Assembly: GCF_016342265.1 (NCBI RefSeq)
Contig: NZ_JAEIOS010000012.1
Coordinates: 124,001 to 188,000 of the forward strand
Direction of reading: 5' to 3'
DNA from: Corynebacterium meridianum
GTDB taxonomy: Bacteria; Actinomycetota; Actinomycetes; Mycobacteriales; Mycobacteriaceae
Length of the DNA stretch: 64,000 bases
Shown here: one piece after another, positions 1-7,984 of the stretch
How the letters are laid out: each line of letters opens with the position of its first letter
Numbering within the stretch: position 1 is the first letter of the stretch
The notes under the pieces: model-generated
What the model was told of the DNA's origin: nothing
The model's input: only the letters and a program-made list of their open reading frames with translations
Databases searched by the model: none
Made by a program: the position numbers and the translations under genes

Positions 1-586
1 TCTCCGCACGGAGGCGCAGAGTGAAATCGGGGAATCCGAGTCGTACCGTGCCGTTCACCGCCGGGGCGGTGACGCCCCCTGTTCTGCTGGTGGACGAGTT
101 CGGGCCGTTTCCGATGGTCGCGTTGTCCGGACTGACCAGCCGGAGGAAACCGCCGGCGGGGTCCGGCCGTCCGGATTCATTGACCCTGAGCACGGAGAAG
201 CCCCGGAGATTCGCGCCGGGGGTTTCTCCGTCGATCTCCGCACCGAGGAACTCGACACCTTCGGGCAGCGCCAGGTCCATTTTGATGCGGGATACATCCT
301 TCAGCTTGGCGGGACCGTTCGATCCGCCACCGGGATTGTCCGGGATGTCCATGTGCACGTCGACGGTGAACTCCTCGCCGATGCTCACGATGTCCGGTGA
401 AGTGACCGTGACGTCGATCGGGGGAACGTAGTTGTCCTGCGGTCCGGCGAAGGCACTCGGTACCGCGCGGCAGGAGAGAGGAAGCTGGGAGGTCGTTGAT
501 CCGGTCTCCGCGCCGGCTGTCGGTGTCGCGATGAGGAGACCGACTGACAGAGTCGCGGCCGTGGTCAGGGTGGTCATTCGGCGCAT
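1..586 (-). CDS. Secreted protein, 3' end cut off by the window edge
   Basis: An open reading frame runs from an ATG at 586-584 leftward to position 1 without a stop, so about 195 residues are visible and the C-terminus lies outside the window. The first 26 residues are a classic Sec signal peptide: MRRM, a hydrophobic core, then an AGA cleavage site before ETGS. The mature part is rich in beta-prone, Gly/Pro/Ser/Thr sequence, with a segment (VDVHMDIPDNPGGGSNG) typical of an extracellular Ig-like or jelly-roll fold, and only one cysteine is visible (SCRAV). GAGGAAC lies 8 bases upstream of the ATG as a ribosome site. I do not recognise a named family. Actinobacteria carry many secreted proteins of this type in the envelope. 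The call of a secreted protein is firm; the function is unknown. Confidence 0.75.
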   Translation of the reverse strand, partial: MRRMTTLTTAATLSVGLLIATPTAGAETGSTTSQLPLSCRAVPSAFAGPQDNYVPPIDVTVTSPDIVSIGEEFTVDVHMDIPDNPGGGSNGPAKLKDVSRIKMDLALPEGVEFLGAEIDGETPGANLRGFSVLRVNESGRPDPAGGFLRLVSPDNATIGNGPNSSTSRTGGVTAPAVNGTVRLGFPDFTLRLRAE

Positions 587-879
587 GGTTGCAGGTTCCT
601 CGGGAGCTGTGGGTAGGGACTGTGCGGGCTGTGGCGGTGGTTTGCCCGTGGATACATTATCCCCAACAGGTTAGAAGCCCCGGGGGTCGTTGTCATCCCG
701 GGTAACCCCCGGTCGATCCGGGTGTCGGTGGTGAATCCCGCTCGGTCGGGTAGACGACGTCAGCATTGACTAGAGAATGGCTGTGCTGATTGCCTCCTTG
801 TCGCCTACTATGCCTAGTCTGAAGGCACCTGCTGTTTTTCAGATGATCTTTTCACCGACCCAGAAGGACCGACGCGACT
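587..879. promoter_or_regulatory. Divergent promoter region
   Basis: This gap separates two divergent genes. On the minus strand TAATGT (659-654) in an AT-rich patch is a plausible -10 for the secreted protein. On the plus strand TAGTCT near 812-817 is a plausible -10 for the yihY-like gene, leaving a leader of about 60 bases. No other gene or repeat was seen. Confidence 0.4.
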
Positions 880-1962
880 GTGGCATCAACGAAGACCGCA
901 CCGAAGAACACCGATGAGTTCGGCATTGAGCGGGTGACCCAGGACGATCCCGGAATGGTGGACAAGTACCGCGAGAAGTGGCCGTGGTTCGATCACGTCA
1001 TGCGCATGCAGGAGCGGTACGGCTCGATGGGGGGAAATCAGTATGCGGCGGGCATCACGTACTTCTCGGTGCTGTCGATGTTCCCCATCCTCATGCTCGT
1101 GTTCGCTGCGGTCGGCTTCGTCCTGGCCAACCATCCCACCGCTGTGGTCGAGGTGCAGGACCGGATCAACAGTTCAATATCAGGTGACCTGTCGGAGCCG
1201 GTGAACAAGATCCTCGATACCGCCATCGAGCAGCGCTCGACGGTCGCCGGTATCGGTGGTCTGACCGCACTGTGGTCGGGGCTGAACTGGATGAACCATC
1301 TCCGGTACGGCGTTTCCATGATGTGGAAGGCTGACCCGACCGAGGGCAACTTCGCCATCCGGAAACTCCGGGATCTCATCGGACTGATCGCGTTGCTGTT
1401 CGCCCTCATCGTCGCGTTCGGTGTCACGGCGGCCGGGTCCTCGAGTCTGACGGCGATCATCCTCGAGAAACTGAGCCTGGATCATATCCCGGGCATCACC
1501 TACATCGTGTTCGCGTTGACCCTCGTCATCGGTCTGCTGGTGAACTTCACCGTATTCGTGGGATTGATCCGTTATCTCCCGCGGACCCACGTGCCCAGGG
1601 CCGCGGCGGTCAAGGGCGCGATTCTGGGAGCCCTCGCCTTCGAGATCTTCAAGCAGATCGGTACGGTGTTCTTCTCCAAGGCACTGGACAACCCGGCGGG
1701 TGCCACCTTCGGGCCGATCATCGGTGTGATGGTCCTGCTGTACTTTGTCTGGCGGATCCTGCTCTACAGTTCCGCGTGGGCGGCGACGACGGAGGAATCC
1801 CTCGAGCAGACGCATACACCGGTGCCGGAACCCGCCGTGATCCGGGTGCGTAACGACGTCGACCCGGTTCCAGATCCGAAGGCCTCGGCGGCGCTGGTCG
1901 GTGCCGGAGCGGCGATCGGGGCGGCCGGGATCGCGGTCGCCCGGAGGATGATCGGGAGGTAG
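880..1962 (+). CDS. YihY/BrkB family inner-membrane protein
   Basis: The product has 360 residues, the usual size for this family, and starts at a GTG preceded by AGAAGGA. A cytoplasmic N-terminus of about 50 residues precedes the family signature GGNQYAAGITYFSVLSMFPI (51-70). Hydrophobic segments lie near 62-83, 125-140, 165-188, 206-231, 245-262 and 278-300. The tail ends with a small Ala/Gly-rich segment at 338-355 and basic residues. The E. coli relative YihY was once misnamed RNase BN; the true role is unknown, and an envelope or transport function is usually assumed. In C. glutamicum the same gene sits beside dacB, as here. The family call is firm and the function unknown. Confidence 0.85.
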   Translation: MASTKTAPKNTDEFGIERVTQDDPGMVDKYREKWPWFDHVMRMQERYGSMGGNQYAAGITYFSVLSMFPILMLVFAAVGFVLANHPTAVVEVQDRINSSISGDLSEPVNKILDTAIEQRSTVAGIGGLTALWSGLNWMNHLRYGVSMMWKADPTEGNFAIRKLRDLIGLIALLFALIVAFGVTAAGSSSLTAIILEKLSLDHIPGITYIVFALTLVIGLLVNFTVFVGLIRYLPRTHVPRAAAVKGAILGALAFEIFKQIGTVFFSKALDNPAGATFGPIIGVMVLLYFVWRILLYSSAWAATTEESLEQTHTPVPEPAVIRVRNDVDPVPDPKASAALVGAGAAIGAAGIAVARRMIGR

Positions 1963-2032
1963 CCTCCCGTCTCCTCCAGCCCTCGGGGCGTGGTGTGTGC
2001 CTACGGGTACCCCACGCTCCTTTTTCGCGGAG

Positions 2033-3349
2033 CTACCGACGCCGCTGCCTGGCGCTGCGCTTCTCCGCCAGTTTCCGGTTGAGTGCGATCCCGGCGATGA
2101 GAGCCACGAGAAACAGCAGTCCCGTGGTGATCGCCGCGGCCTCCCACGCGGGCGAATGCGGTTCTGAGGCACCGGAAATGTCGGCACCGGTTCCGTCCGG
2201 CGTGGTTGCGGTGGTGGAACCGGCCGCCGTCACCGACGGGGATGGGGCTGCGGAGACAACCGGGAGCTTCTCCACCGATCCGATGGCGGTGCCCCGTGGT
2301 ACGGCGTACGCCGCATCGAGGAGGCGCCTCGCCTGTTCCCACGGCCGTCCCCTGTCGACGGTGGTGTCCAGGATGATCGCCGCCAGGCGGCGTCCACCGA
2401 CATCCTTGGCGCCGACGAACGTGTGCCGGGCGTCGTCGGTGAAGCCGGTCTTCCCGCCGATGCCGTCCGGATCGTTGAGCAGCAGGTGGTTGTCGTTCCA
2501 GACCTGGAACCCCTCGTTCTCCGGCCCACCGGGGAAGTCCACGAAATCGGTGTCGACGATGTGGGCGAACACCGGGTTCGCCCACGCCTCCCGGTAGATC
2601 AGGGCGAGATCGAACGGCGATGTGGACATGCCGGGCCCGTCGAGGCCCGTGTAGTCGGCGACGCGGGTGTCCTGGGTGCCCAGTTCCCGCGCTTTCGTGT
2701 TGACCAGCTCCAGGGTCCGTTGATCGCCACCGAGCTCCTGTGCCAGTGCGTGCGCGGCATCGTTGCCGGAGGCCATGAGGAGACCCTGCAGCAGCTGTTC
2801 GACGGTGTAGCGGCCGTCCTCGACCAGTCCGACGCGCGAGCCCTCCATGTCCGCTGAGTCACGTGTCGCGACCACCTCCCGGTCGAGGGGGAGTCGGTCG
2901 AGCACAACCATCGCGAGCAGCGCCTTGATGATGGACGCGGGACGGTATCTGCCGTGCGGGTCCTTTGCGGCGATGACGTCGCCGGTGTCGAGATCGAAGA
3001 CGATCCATGCGGTTGCTGTCTGTTCCTCCGGTACGAGGAAGCCGACTGCCGCGGTCACACCGCATTCAGCCATCGCCGGACCGCCCGCAGGCGTCGCCGC
3101 GACGGGGAGTGGAGTTGGGGAGGGGAGTCCGGCGGCGGGAATCTCGGAGGCGTCGACCGGTTCCACGGGTGTTGTCGCCCAGGGGCAGCCATCCGTCAGC
3201 GGCGCGGCGGGCCGCCCGGACAACGCGGTCTGCGGTGGTGTGGTCGTGACCGTCAGGGTGCCGGTGTCCGGCTGTTCCGCGGTGGCGGAGATCGGGTGGA
3301 TGGAGACCAGTGCTGTGGCTGTGAGCGCACCGAGGAGACGTCTTCGCAT
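2033..3349 (-). CDS. dacB: D-alanyl-D-alanine carboxypeptidase (class C-type low-mass PBP)
   Basis: The 438-residue precursor has a signal peptide (1-24, cleavage near ATA), a Pro/Thr-rich stretch (35-95), a transpeptidase fold and a C-terminal membrane anchor (404-423) followed by a basic tail. The three serine-PBP motifs are complete: SIIK (139-142), SGN (194-196) and KTG (300-302). The enzyme would trim the terminal D-Ala from peptidoglycan stem peptides outside the cytoplasmic membrane. I chose the ATG at 3349 because the signal peptide starts there, and a TAGTCT -10 (3363-3358) ends eight bases before it, implying a leaderless mRNA. An in-frame extension upstream to 3457 has no support. 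It is divergent from add. The dacB name follows synteny; the class is certain. Confidence 0.92.
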   Translation of the reverse strand: MRRRLLGALTATALVSIHPISATAEQPDTGTLTVTTTPPQTALSGRPAAPLTDGCPWATTPVEPVDASEIPAAGLPSPTPLPVAATPAGGPAMAECGVTAAVGFLVPEEQTATAWIVFDLDTGDVIAAKDPHGRYRPASIIKALLAMVVLDRLPLDREVVATRDSADMEGSRVGLVEDGRYTVEQLLQGLLMASGNDAAHALAQELGGDQRTLELVNTKARELGTQDTRVADYTGLDGPGMSTSPFDLALIYREAWANPVFAHIVDTDFVDFPGGPENEGFQVWNDNHLLLNDPDGIGGKTGFTDDARHTFVGAKDVGGRRLAAIILDTTVDRGRPWEQARRLLDAAYAVPRGTAIGSVEKLPVVSAAPSPSVTAAGSTTATTPDGTGADISGASEPHSPAWEAAAITTGLLFLVALIAGIALNRKLAEKRSARQRRR

Positions 3350-3443
3350 GGTTGCCCAGACTAGCGCGGGCGCCATGTGGAGACGGGGTGCCCCACCGCT
3401 GCCCGGATATTCCCGGAGCTGACCTGAAGGTAGATTGAGCGCC

Positions 3444-4742
3444 ATGGATATCAGCACCAGGCAGACACCGAACTACACCCCGGAACACAAGAGCCTCACC
3501 CGGGAGACCGTCGCCGCCCTGCCGAAGGTCGTCCTCCACGATCATCTGGACGGGGGACTCCGTCCCGGTACAGTGATTGATCTGGCCGCGGAGTGCGGCT
3601 ACGACGCGCTGCCCGCGACCGAACCCGATGCCCTGGGCAGATGGTTCGTCGACGCCGCCGACTCAGGATCCCTCGAGAAGTACCTGGAGACCTTCACTCA
3701 CACTTGTGCGGTCATGCAGACCCGGTCCGCGCTCCACCGGGTGGCACGGGAAGCCGTCGAGGACCTCGCCGAGGACGGTGTGGTGTACGCCGAGCTCCGC
3801 TTCGCTCCGGAACAGCACAGGGAGCGTGGGTTGGAGCTCGGGGCCGTCGTGGATGCCGTCGTCGAGGGAATCGTCGAGGGGGAGAAGACCGCGGCACTGA
3901 CCGGCCACACCATCCGGGCGCGGGTGATCCTCTGTGCGATGCGGCACTCCGACCGCTCACAGGAGGTAGCCGACCTCCTGGTCGGCTACCGGAATGACGC
4001 GGAACGGGAGCACCGCGGGTATGTCGTGGGCTTCGACATCGCCGGGGCGGAGGATGGTTTCCCGCCGAGTTGCTGCGCGGGGGCGTTCGCGACACTGCGC
4101 CGCGAACTCGTCCCATTCACCATCCACGCCGGGGAGGCCGCAGGAATCGACTCGCTCGAGGGGACCGTGAGAGAGGGAACCTGGCGGATCGGCCACGGGG
4201 CGCGACTCTACGAGGATTTCACCGCCGACCTCGACACCGGGATCGAACCGGGCCGTGTGTCGGCCTTCGTGCGGGACCGGCAGATCGTCCTCGAGCTCGC
4301 CCCGAGCTCCAACCTGCAGACGGGCGTGGTGGACGATCTCGTGGACCATCCCCTGCCGCTGCTCCAGCAGCTTGGTTTCGCCTGCACGGTGAACACCGAC
4401 AACCGGCTGATGTCCGGGACCACGATGACCGACGAGATGATGCTGTTGGTCGACACGTTCGGCTACGGCGTCGGTGAGTTGTTCGAGCTCACCGCCACTG
4501 CGATCAGTGGTGCATTCATCCCCGAGCCCGAGCGCAGGGAGATCATGTCCACGCTGATCGTGCCGGGCTGGGACGAGCTCGCTGAAGGTGGAAGCGACGG
4601 GGCCTCCGTGTCCGGCACTCCGGACGGGTACACGGATAGGGGGGCGGCATTCGACCTGGCGGAGGAGGACCTCGCCGGGATCGACCCGGAGCTCCTCGTC
4701 GAACTGGGCATTGACCCGGATGATCTACGGCCCCGGAGCTGA
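3444..4742 (+). CDS. add: Adenosine deaminase
   Basis: The 432-residue protein deaminates adenosine or deoxyadenosine to inosine or deoxyinosine in purine salvage. The zinc ligands are all visible: HDH (32-34), HAGE (228-231), GHG (250-252) and D319. The residue after D319 is Asn (VNTDNRLM), where E. coli and animal enzymes have Asp; this is the form usual in mycobacteria and corynebacteria. The core is followed by an acidic C-terminal extension of about 60 residues. I chose ATG 3444 because TAGATT (3431-3436) ends seven bases upstream and fits a leaderless start. An alternative TTG at 3435 with GAAGG before it is possible and would add three residues. Promoters of add and dacB overlap back to back. 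Confidence 0.92.
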   Translation: MDISTRQTPNYTPEHKSLTRETVAALPKVVLHDHLDGGLRPGTVIDLAAECGYDALPATEPDALGRWFVDAADSGSLEKYLETFTHTCAVMQTRSALHRVAREAVEDLAEDGVVYAELRFAPEQHRERGLELGAVVDAVVEGIVEGEKTAALTGHTIRARVILCAMRHSDRSQEVADLLVGYRNDAEREHRGYVVGFDIAGAEDGFPPSCCAGAFATLRRELVPFTIHAGEAAGIDSLEGTVREGTWRIGHGARLYEDFTADLDTGIEPGRVSAFVRDRQIVLELAPSSNLQTGVVDDLVDHPLPLLQQLGFACTVNTDNRLMSGTTMTDEMMLLVDTFGYGVGELFELTATAISGAFIPEPERREIMSTLIVPGWDELAEGGSDGASVSGTPDGYTDRGAAFDLAEEDLAGIDPELLVELGIDPDDLRPRS

Positions 4743-4755
4743 CCGGGGAAAAGCG

Positions 4756-4787
4756 GAGAGCCCGCTCCGGTAAGGGGGCGGGCTCTC
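4756..4787. terminator. Bidirectional hairpin between add and the 4804-6027 gene
   Basis: A perfect 10-bp stem (4756-4765 with 4778-4787, arms GAGAGCCCGC and GCGGGCTCTC) closes a 12-base loop between two convergent genes. The U-run is poor on either side, as is common in these GC-rich genomes. Confidence 0.75.
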
Positions 4788-4803
4788 GTTGATCGGGTGG
4801 GGA

Positions 4804-6027
4804 TCAGAACCGGCTGAAGCGGCCGACCAGGCCGTTCTCCAGTTGGCGCCAGCCCTCCGCCTCAGCGGTGTAGGGCGCTGAAGGGGAGTACCCGGAGGAC
4901 CCACCGAGCATGTAGGCGATGTACTCCTGCAGTGCCGGGTTGGCCACCAGGACGGAGTTCACGGCGTCATCGCGGGCCCAGTCGGCGGCATCGGCGAGAA
5001 GCTCGTAGGCCTGCCGCATCTGTTCGGTGTCCACTTCCTTCGGCCCCTTGGTGATGTCCTCGGTCAGCCCGGTGAATACGTAGGTGTTGTCCGGGTGCGC
5101 GGTGACCTCGAGCGTGCCGCCGTTGATGCCGTCCATGATCTCGGACCAGGTGGCCGTGGCCGCCAGATCATGTTCATCGTGTTCGGCCAGCCAGCGGAGC
5201 ATCGCCCGCCGGTTGTTGAAGGTGTAGATCTGGCCGAAGTGGCCGAGGAACACCGGCTGGCCGTCCACGTACGTGCGCAGGGTGTAGAGGGTCCGGCCCT
5301 CGATGGCGATCTTCACCGGGTCGATGCCGGCGGTACCCCAGAGGGAGGCGTCGTAGGGGTCTATCTGCGAGGCGGCTTCCTCGGCTGCCTTCTCCTCCTC
5401 GATGCGGGCCCGCTCGCGGGCTTCCTCGGCGGCCTCGACCTTCTTCTGGGCCGCCTCGACGGCGGAGGCGTCCTGCTCCGGGATGACATAGCACCCGTCC
5501 AGCTCGTCGACGACCCGGTCCCAGTTCGACAGCACCGCCCGCCCGACGGCGGACCATTCCGATTCGCCGTTCTCCACCGCGTAGTGGTCGGCTCCGCGTT
5601 CGAGATTGGCGAGCACGGAATAGGAGGAGAAGAAGGAACCGATCGTGGTGGAGTCGATGACGTCGCCGAGGGAACGTGCGACGGCGACGGCGCGCGCCGC
5701 ACCCGTCACGTTCTCGTGGCTCGGTCGCCCCGCGAGCAGTTCCGGGACACCGATCACGTCGCAGTAGCCACGCTTTCCGGGCACGACCCTGGCGGCGTCT
5801 TCGTGCTGGAACGCCTGCCACTTCGGGTGGTCCCGCAGGTCGTGGCGGGCATCGGATTCGATGAAGGCGAGTAGTTCGCCGGTGGACCGGAAGAGGTAGA
5901 CATCGTCCCCGTATCCGAGGAACGCCTGCCACTCCTGTCCGTGCTCCCTCCACTTCGGGGCCCACAGGGTGTGGAAGTCGCCCTCTGTCAGAGCGATGGT
6001 GATGGGGACGATGCCTTGTAGTGCCAT
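4804..6027 (-). CDS. Conserved corynebacterial protein with an internally duplicated module and coiled coil
   Basis: A cytoplasmic-looking, acidic protein of 407 residues with no signal peptide. Reading it shows two copies of one module: residues about 11-145 and about 241-370. Matching landmarks are FLGYG (36-40) and FLGHF (260-264), YLF and YTF, RHDL (61-64) and EHDL (285-288), and W70 and W294; SVLAN and SVLVAN close both copies. Between them is a Glu/Ala/Arg-rich helix (188-220) that should form a coiled coil. The ATG at 6027 has TAGAAT (6041-6036) ending eight bases before it, so the transcript is probably leaderless. I recognise it as a conserved hypothetical of corynebacteria and relatives but know no function. 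A scaffold or dimerising role is only a guess. Confidence 0.7.
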   Translation of the reverse strand: MALQGIVPITIALTEGDFHTLWAPKWREHGQEWQAFLGYGDDVYLFRSTGELLAFIESDARHDLRDHPKWQAFQHEDAARVVPGKRGYCDVIGVPELLAGRPSHENVTGAARAVAVARSLGDVIDSTTIGSFFSSYSVLANLERGADHYAVENGESEWSAVGRAVLSNWDRVVDELDGCYVIPEQDASAVEAAQKKVEAAEEARERARIEEEKAAEEAASQIDPYDASLWGTAGIDPVKIAIEGRTLYTLRTYVDGQPVFLGHFGQIYTFNNRRAMLRWLAEHDEHDLAATATWSEIMDGINGGTLEVTAHPDNTYVFTGLTEDITKGPKEVDTEQMRQAYELLADAADWARDDAVNSVLVANPALQEYIAYMLGGSSGYSPSAPYTAEAEGWRQLENGLVGRFSRF

Positions 6028-6084
6028 GGGTGCAGATTCTAGCGTGCTGTTTCGGACCTCGTCACCTGGCGTGCCGTGAATGGG

Positions 6085-6993
6085 CTACCCCGTGGGTCGC
6101 CAGAAGCCGTAGAAGTCCATGCCACTGTTGGTGGTCCGTAGCGGGGAGACCTCCACCGGGCTCCCCGCCTCGATTATCTGGCCGTCGCCGACGTACATCG
6201 CGACGTGCCCGTTCCACACCGCCAGATCGCCCTCGATCAGCTCATCGGCACTGACCCGTCGACCGACGGTCTGTTGTTCCGCCAGCCGTGGTAGCTCGAC
6301 CCCGGCTCGGGACCACGCCCAGCGGGTCAGTCCGGAGCAGTCGAAACCGCCGGGTTCCGAACCACCCCAGACGTACGGCGTCCCGATCATGGAACGGGCG
6401 GCATCCGCGGCCCGGCGCCCAGCCTCCAGATCCTTCGGTTCGGGAAGCGACAGCACAGGACGGGGGACCGGCGCGAATTCGGCCCCCGTTCCGGCTGCGT
6501 GAATTGGCCGGGGAAGGCAGGTGTCGGTCGCCGCGAGTTCGCGGAACTTCGCGGCGAGTGGACGCAGGGAAGCCTCCATCGTCGCGATCCGTGCGGTGGC
6601 GGCGGCCACCGCGGCCACGACGATCGTCGTCAATCGCAGGAGCGCGGTCGCGACGGTGACGGGATTCGGGGCGCACAGCAGCGGGATCATCGGCCGGACG
6701 TTGTTCACGGCCGTCGAGGCGATCAGGATGAGGTCGTCCCGGGCGGAGCGGAGGACCGCCAACGCATTTCCCGTCGTGAGGAGGAACTCACCGAAGTCCT
6801 CCGTCAGCGATTCGGCGGCCCCCACGAGCGTCGAGGCATCCGTTCCGAACATCTCCGCCAGCGCAGGTGCCGAGGAAACGTCTGTGATGTCCGTGGCCGG
6901 GGGATGTATCTCCGGCGGAAGGAGCGACGAGATCGTGTTGAGTCCGTCGAGCATCCCGGCGAACGGGGCCGTCACCTGTGCCAGGGCGTTCAT
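6085..6993 (-). CDS. NlpC/P60 family peptidoglycan endopeptidase
   Basis: The 302-residue protein ends in an NlpC/P60 domain (about 195-302) with the catalytic Cys in FDCSGL (C219), the His in NGHVAMYVG (H263) and a downstream Glu (E275) in the place of the third polar residue. The N-terminal 190 residues are helical, with a hydrophobic stretch at 122-136. There is no clear cleavable signal peptide, so export may depend on a non-classical route. Its start ATG at 6993 overlaps the stop of the upstream 94-residue gene as ATGA, indicating translational coupling. A GTG three residues earlier is possible. The enzyme class would cut D-Glu/mDAP links in peptidoglycan. The pairing with a small helical partner recalls ESX-associated NlpC/P60 loci. 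Confidence 0.82.
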   Translation of the reverse strand: MNALAQVTAPFAGMLDGLNTISSLLPPEIHPPATDITDVSSAPALAEMFGTDASTLVGAAESLTEDFGEFLLTTGNALAVLRSARDDLILIASTAVNNVRPMIPLLCAPNPVTVATALLRLTTIVVAAVAAATARIATMEASLRPLAAKFRELAATDTCLPRPIHAAGTGAEFAPVPRPVLSLPEPKDLEAGRRAADAARSMIGTPYVWGGSEPGGFDCSGLTRWAWSRAGVELPRLAEQQTVGRRVSADELIEGDLAVWNGHVAMYVGDGQIIEAGSPVEVSPLRTTNSGMDFYGFWRPTG

Positions 6994-7274
6994 GCCCGGC
7001 ATCCCCGCGCCAGTGCTGCGTCCGCCTCCACGGCCGCGTCGATGTGGCCGCCGGACCCGGCATGGGCATCAGCGAGCTCCCGGACGTGGTCAGCCAGTGT
7101 GATCCGCCGCCGGTTCAGGTTCCGGGCCGCATCGGCGAACGCGGGAATCAGATCGAAGGTGCCCGGTGTCGGCGACGGAACCCGGGCCTCCTCGATCGGG
7201 GTGGCATCGGCGCAGTGCGCCAGATCCCGGGCCAGGGCCCGGGCGTTGTCTGGATCGAGAGTGAGAGTGTTCAT
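6990..7274 (-). CDS. Small helical protein coupled to the NlpC/P60 gene
   Basis: This 94-residue protein is predicted to be mostly alpha-helical ([18 protein letters not shown], then [18 protein letters not shown] and a final Ala-rich helix). Its size and helix-turn-helix layout resemble ESX/WXG100-like secreted partners, but the central WXG motif is absent. The turn region contains PSPTPGTF. It overlaps the next gene by four bases (ATGA), so the two are made together. No strong Shine-Dalgarno sequence precedes the ATG at 7274. The function is unknown; a substrate, adaptor or inhibitor of the peptidase is plausible from position only. Confidence 0.65.
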   Translation of the reverse strand: MNTLTLDPDNARALARDLAHCADATPIEEARVPSPTPGTFDLIPAFADAARNLNRRRITLADHVRELADAHAGSGGHIDAAVEADAALARGCRA

Positions 7275-7343
7275 GCACCATCAGACCGTGGAGGTGCGGG
7301 AAAGGTTCCCGTCCCGTGGTCGGGGTGCCTTAGGATTGGGGCC

Positions 7344-7979
7344 ATGGACATCACAATCGTCGACCACCCTCTGGCGGCAGCCCGCCTGACGATCATGCGC
7401 GACCGGCGCAGCGACAACTCCGTTTTCCGTGCGGCGCTGCGGGACCTGGGGGCGATGCTCATCTACGAGGCGGCCCGCGACCTGGATGTCGAGCGCTTCG
7501 ATACCGAGACCCCCGTGGCCACCGCGACCGGTACCCGACTGCGCAAGCCTCCGATCATCGTGCCGGTGATCCGCGCGGGATTGGGGATGGTCGACCCCGC
7601 CCTGTCGATGATCCCCGACGCACAGGTCGGTTTCATCGGGATCGCCCGCGACGAGGAGACCCACGAGCCGGTGCCCTATCTCGAGGCGTTGCCGGAGGAC
7701 ATGTCCGATGAGACGGTGTTCATCGTCGACCCGATGCTCGCCACCGGAGGATCTCTCCTCCACTCGCTGAAGTTGCTCTGTGACCGGGGCGCGAAGGACA
7801 TCACCGCGGTGTGCATGGTGTCCGCGCAACCCGGCGTCGATGCTCTGGCGAACTCCGGGTACCCCGTCAGGTTGGTCACCGCCACCGTTGATCCCGAGTT
7901 GAACGCCGACGCCTACATCGTCCCGGGTCTGGGGGATGCGGGGGACCGGCTCTACGGTCCACGCAACATCCACCTGTAG
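7344..7979 (+). CDS. upp: Uracil phosphoribosyltransferase
   Basis: The 211-residue protein converts uracil and PRPP to UMP in pyrimidine salvage. It carries the IRAGLGMVD stretch (77-84), the PRPP-binding loop DPMLATGGS (129-137) and the uracil-binding GLGDAGDR (195-202). Length matches the family. An in-frame extension back to 6978 exists but has no family match; the ATG at 7344 is chosen because TAGGAT (7331-7336) ends seven bases before it, the spacing of a leaderless start. It ends five bases before the convergent phosphohexomutase gene. Confidence 0.95.
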   Translation: MDITIVDHPLAAARLTIMRDRRSDNSVFRAALRDLGAMLIYEAARDLDVERFDTETPVATATGTRLRKPPIIVPVIRAGLGMVDPALSMIPDAQVGFIGIARDEETHEPVPYLEALPEDMSDETVFIVDPMLATGGSLLHSLKLLCDRGAKDITAVCMVSAQPGVDALANSGYPVRLVTATVDPELNADAYIVPGLGDAGDRLYGPRNIHL

Positions 7980-7984
7980 TTCGT

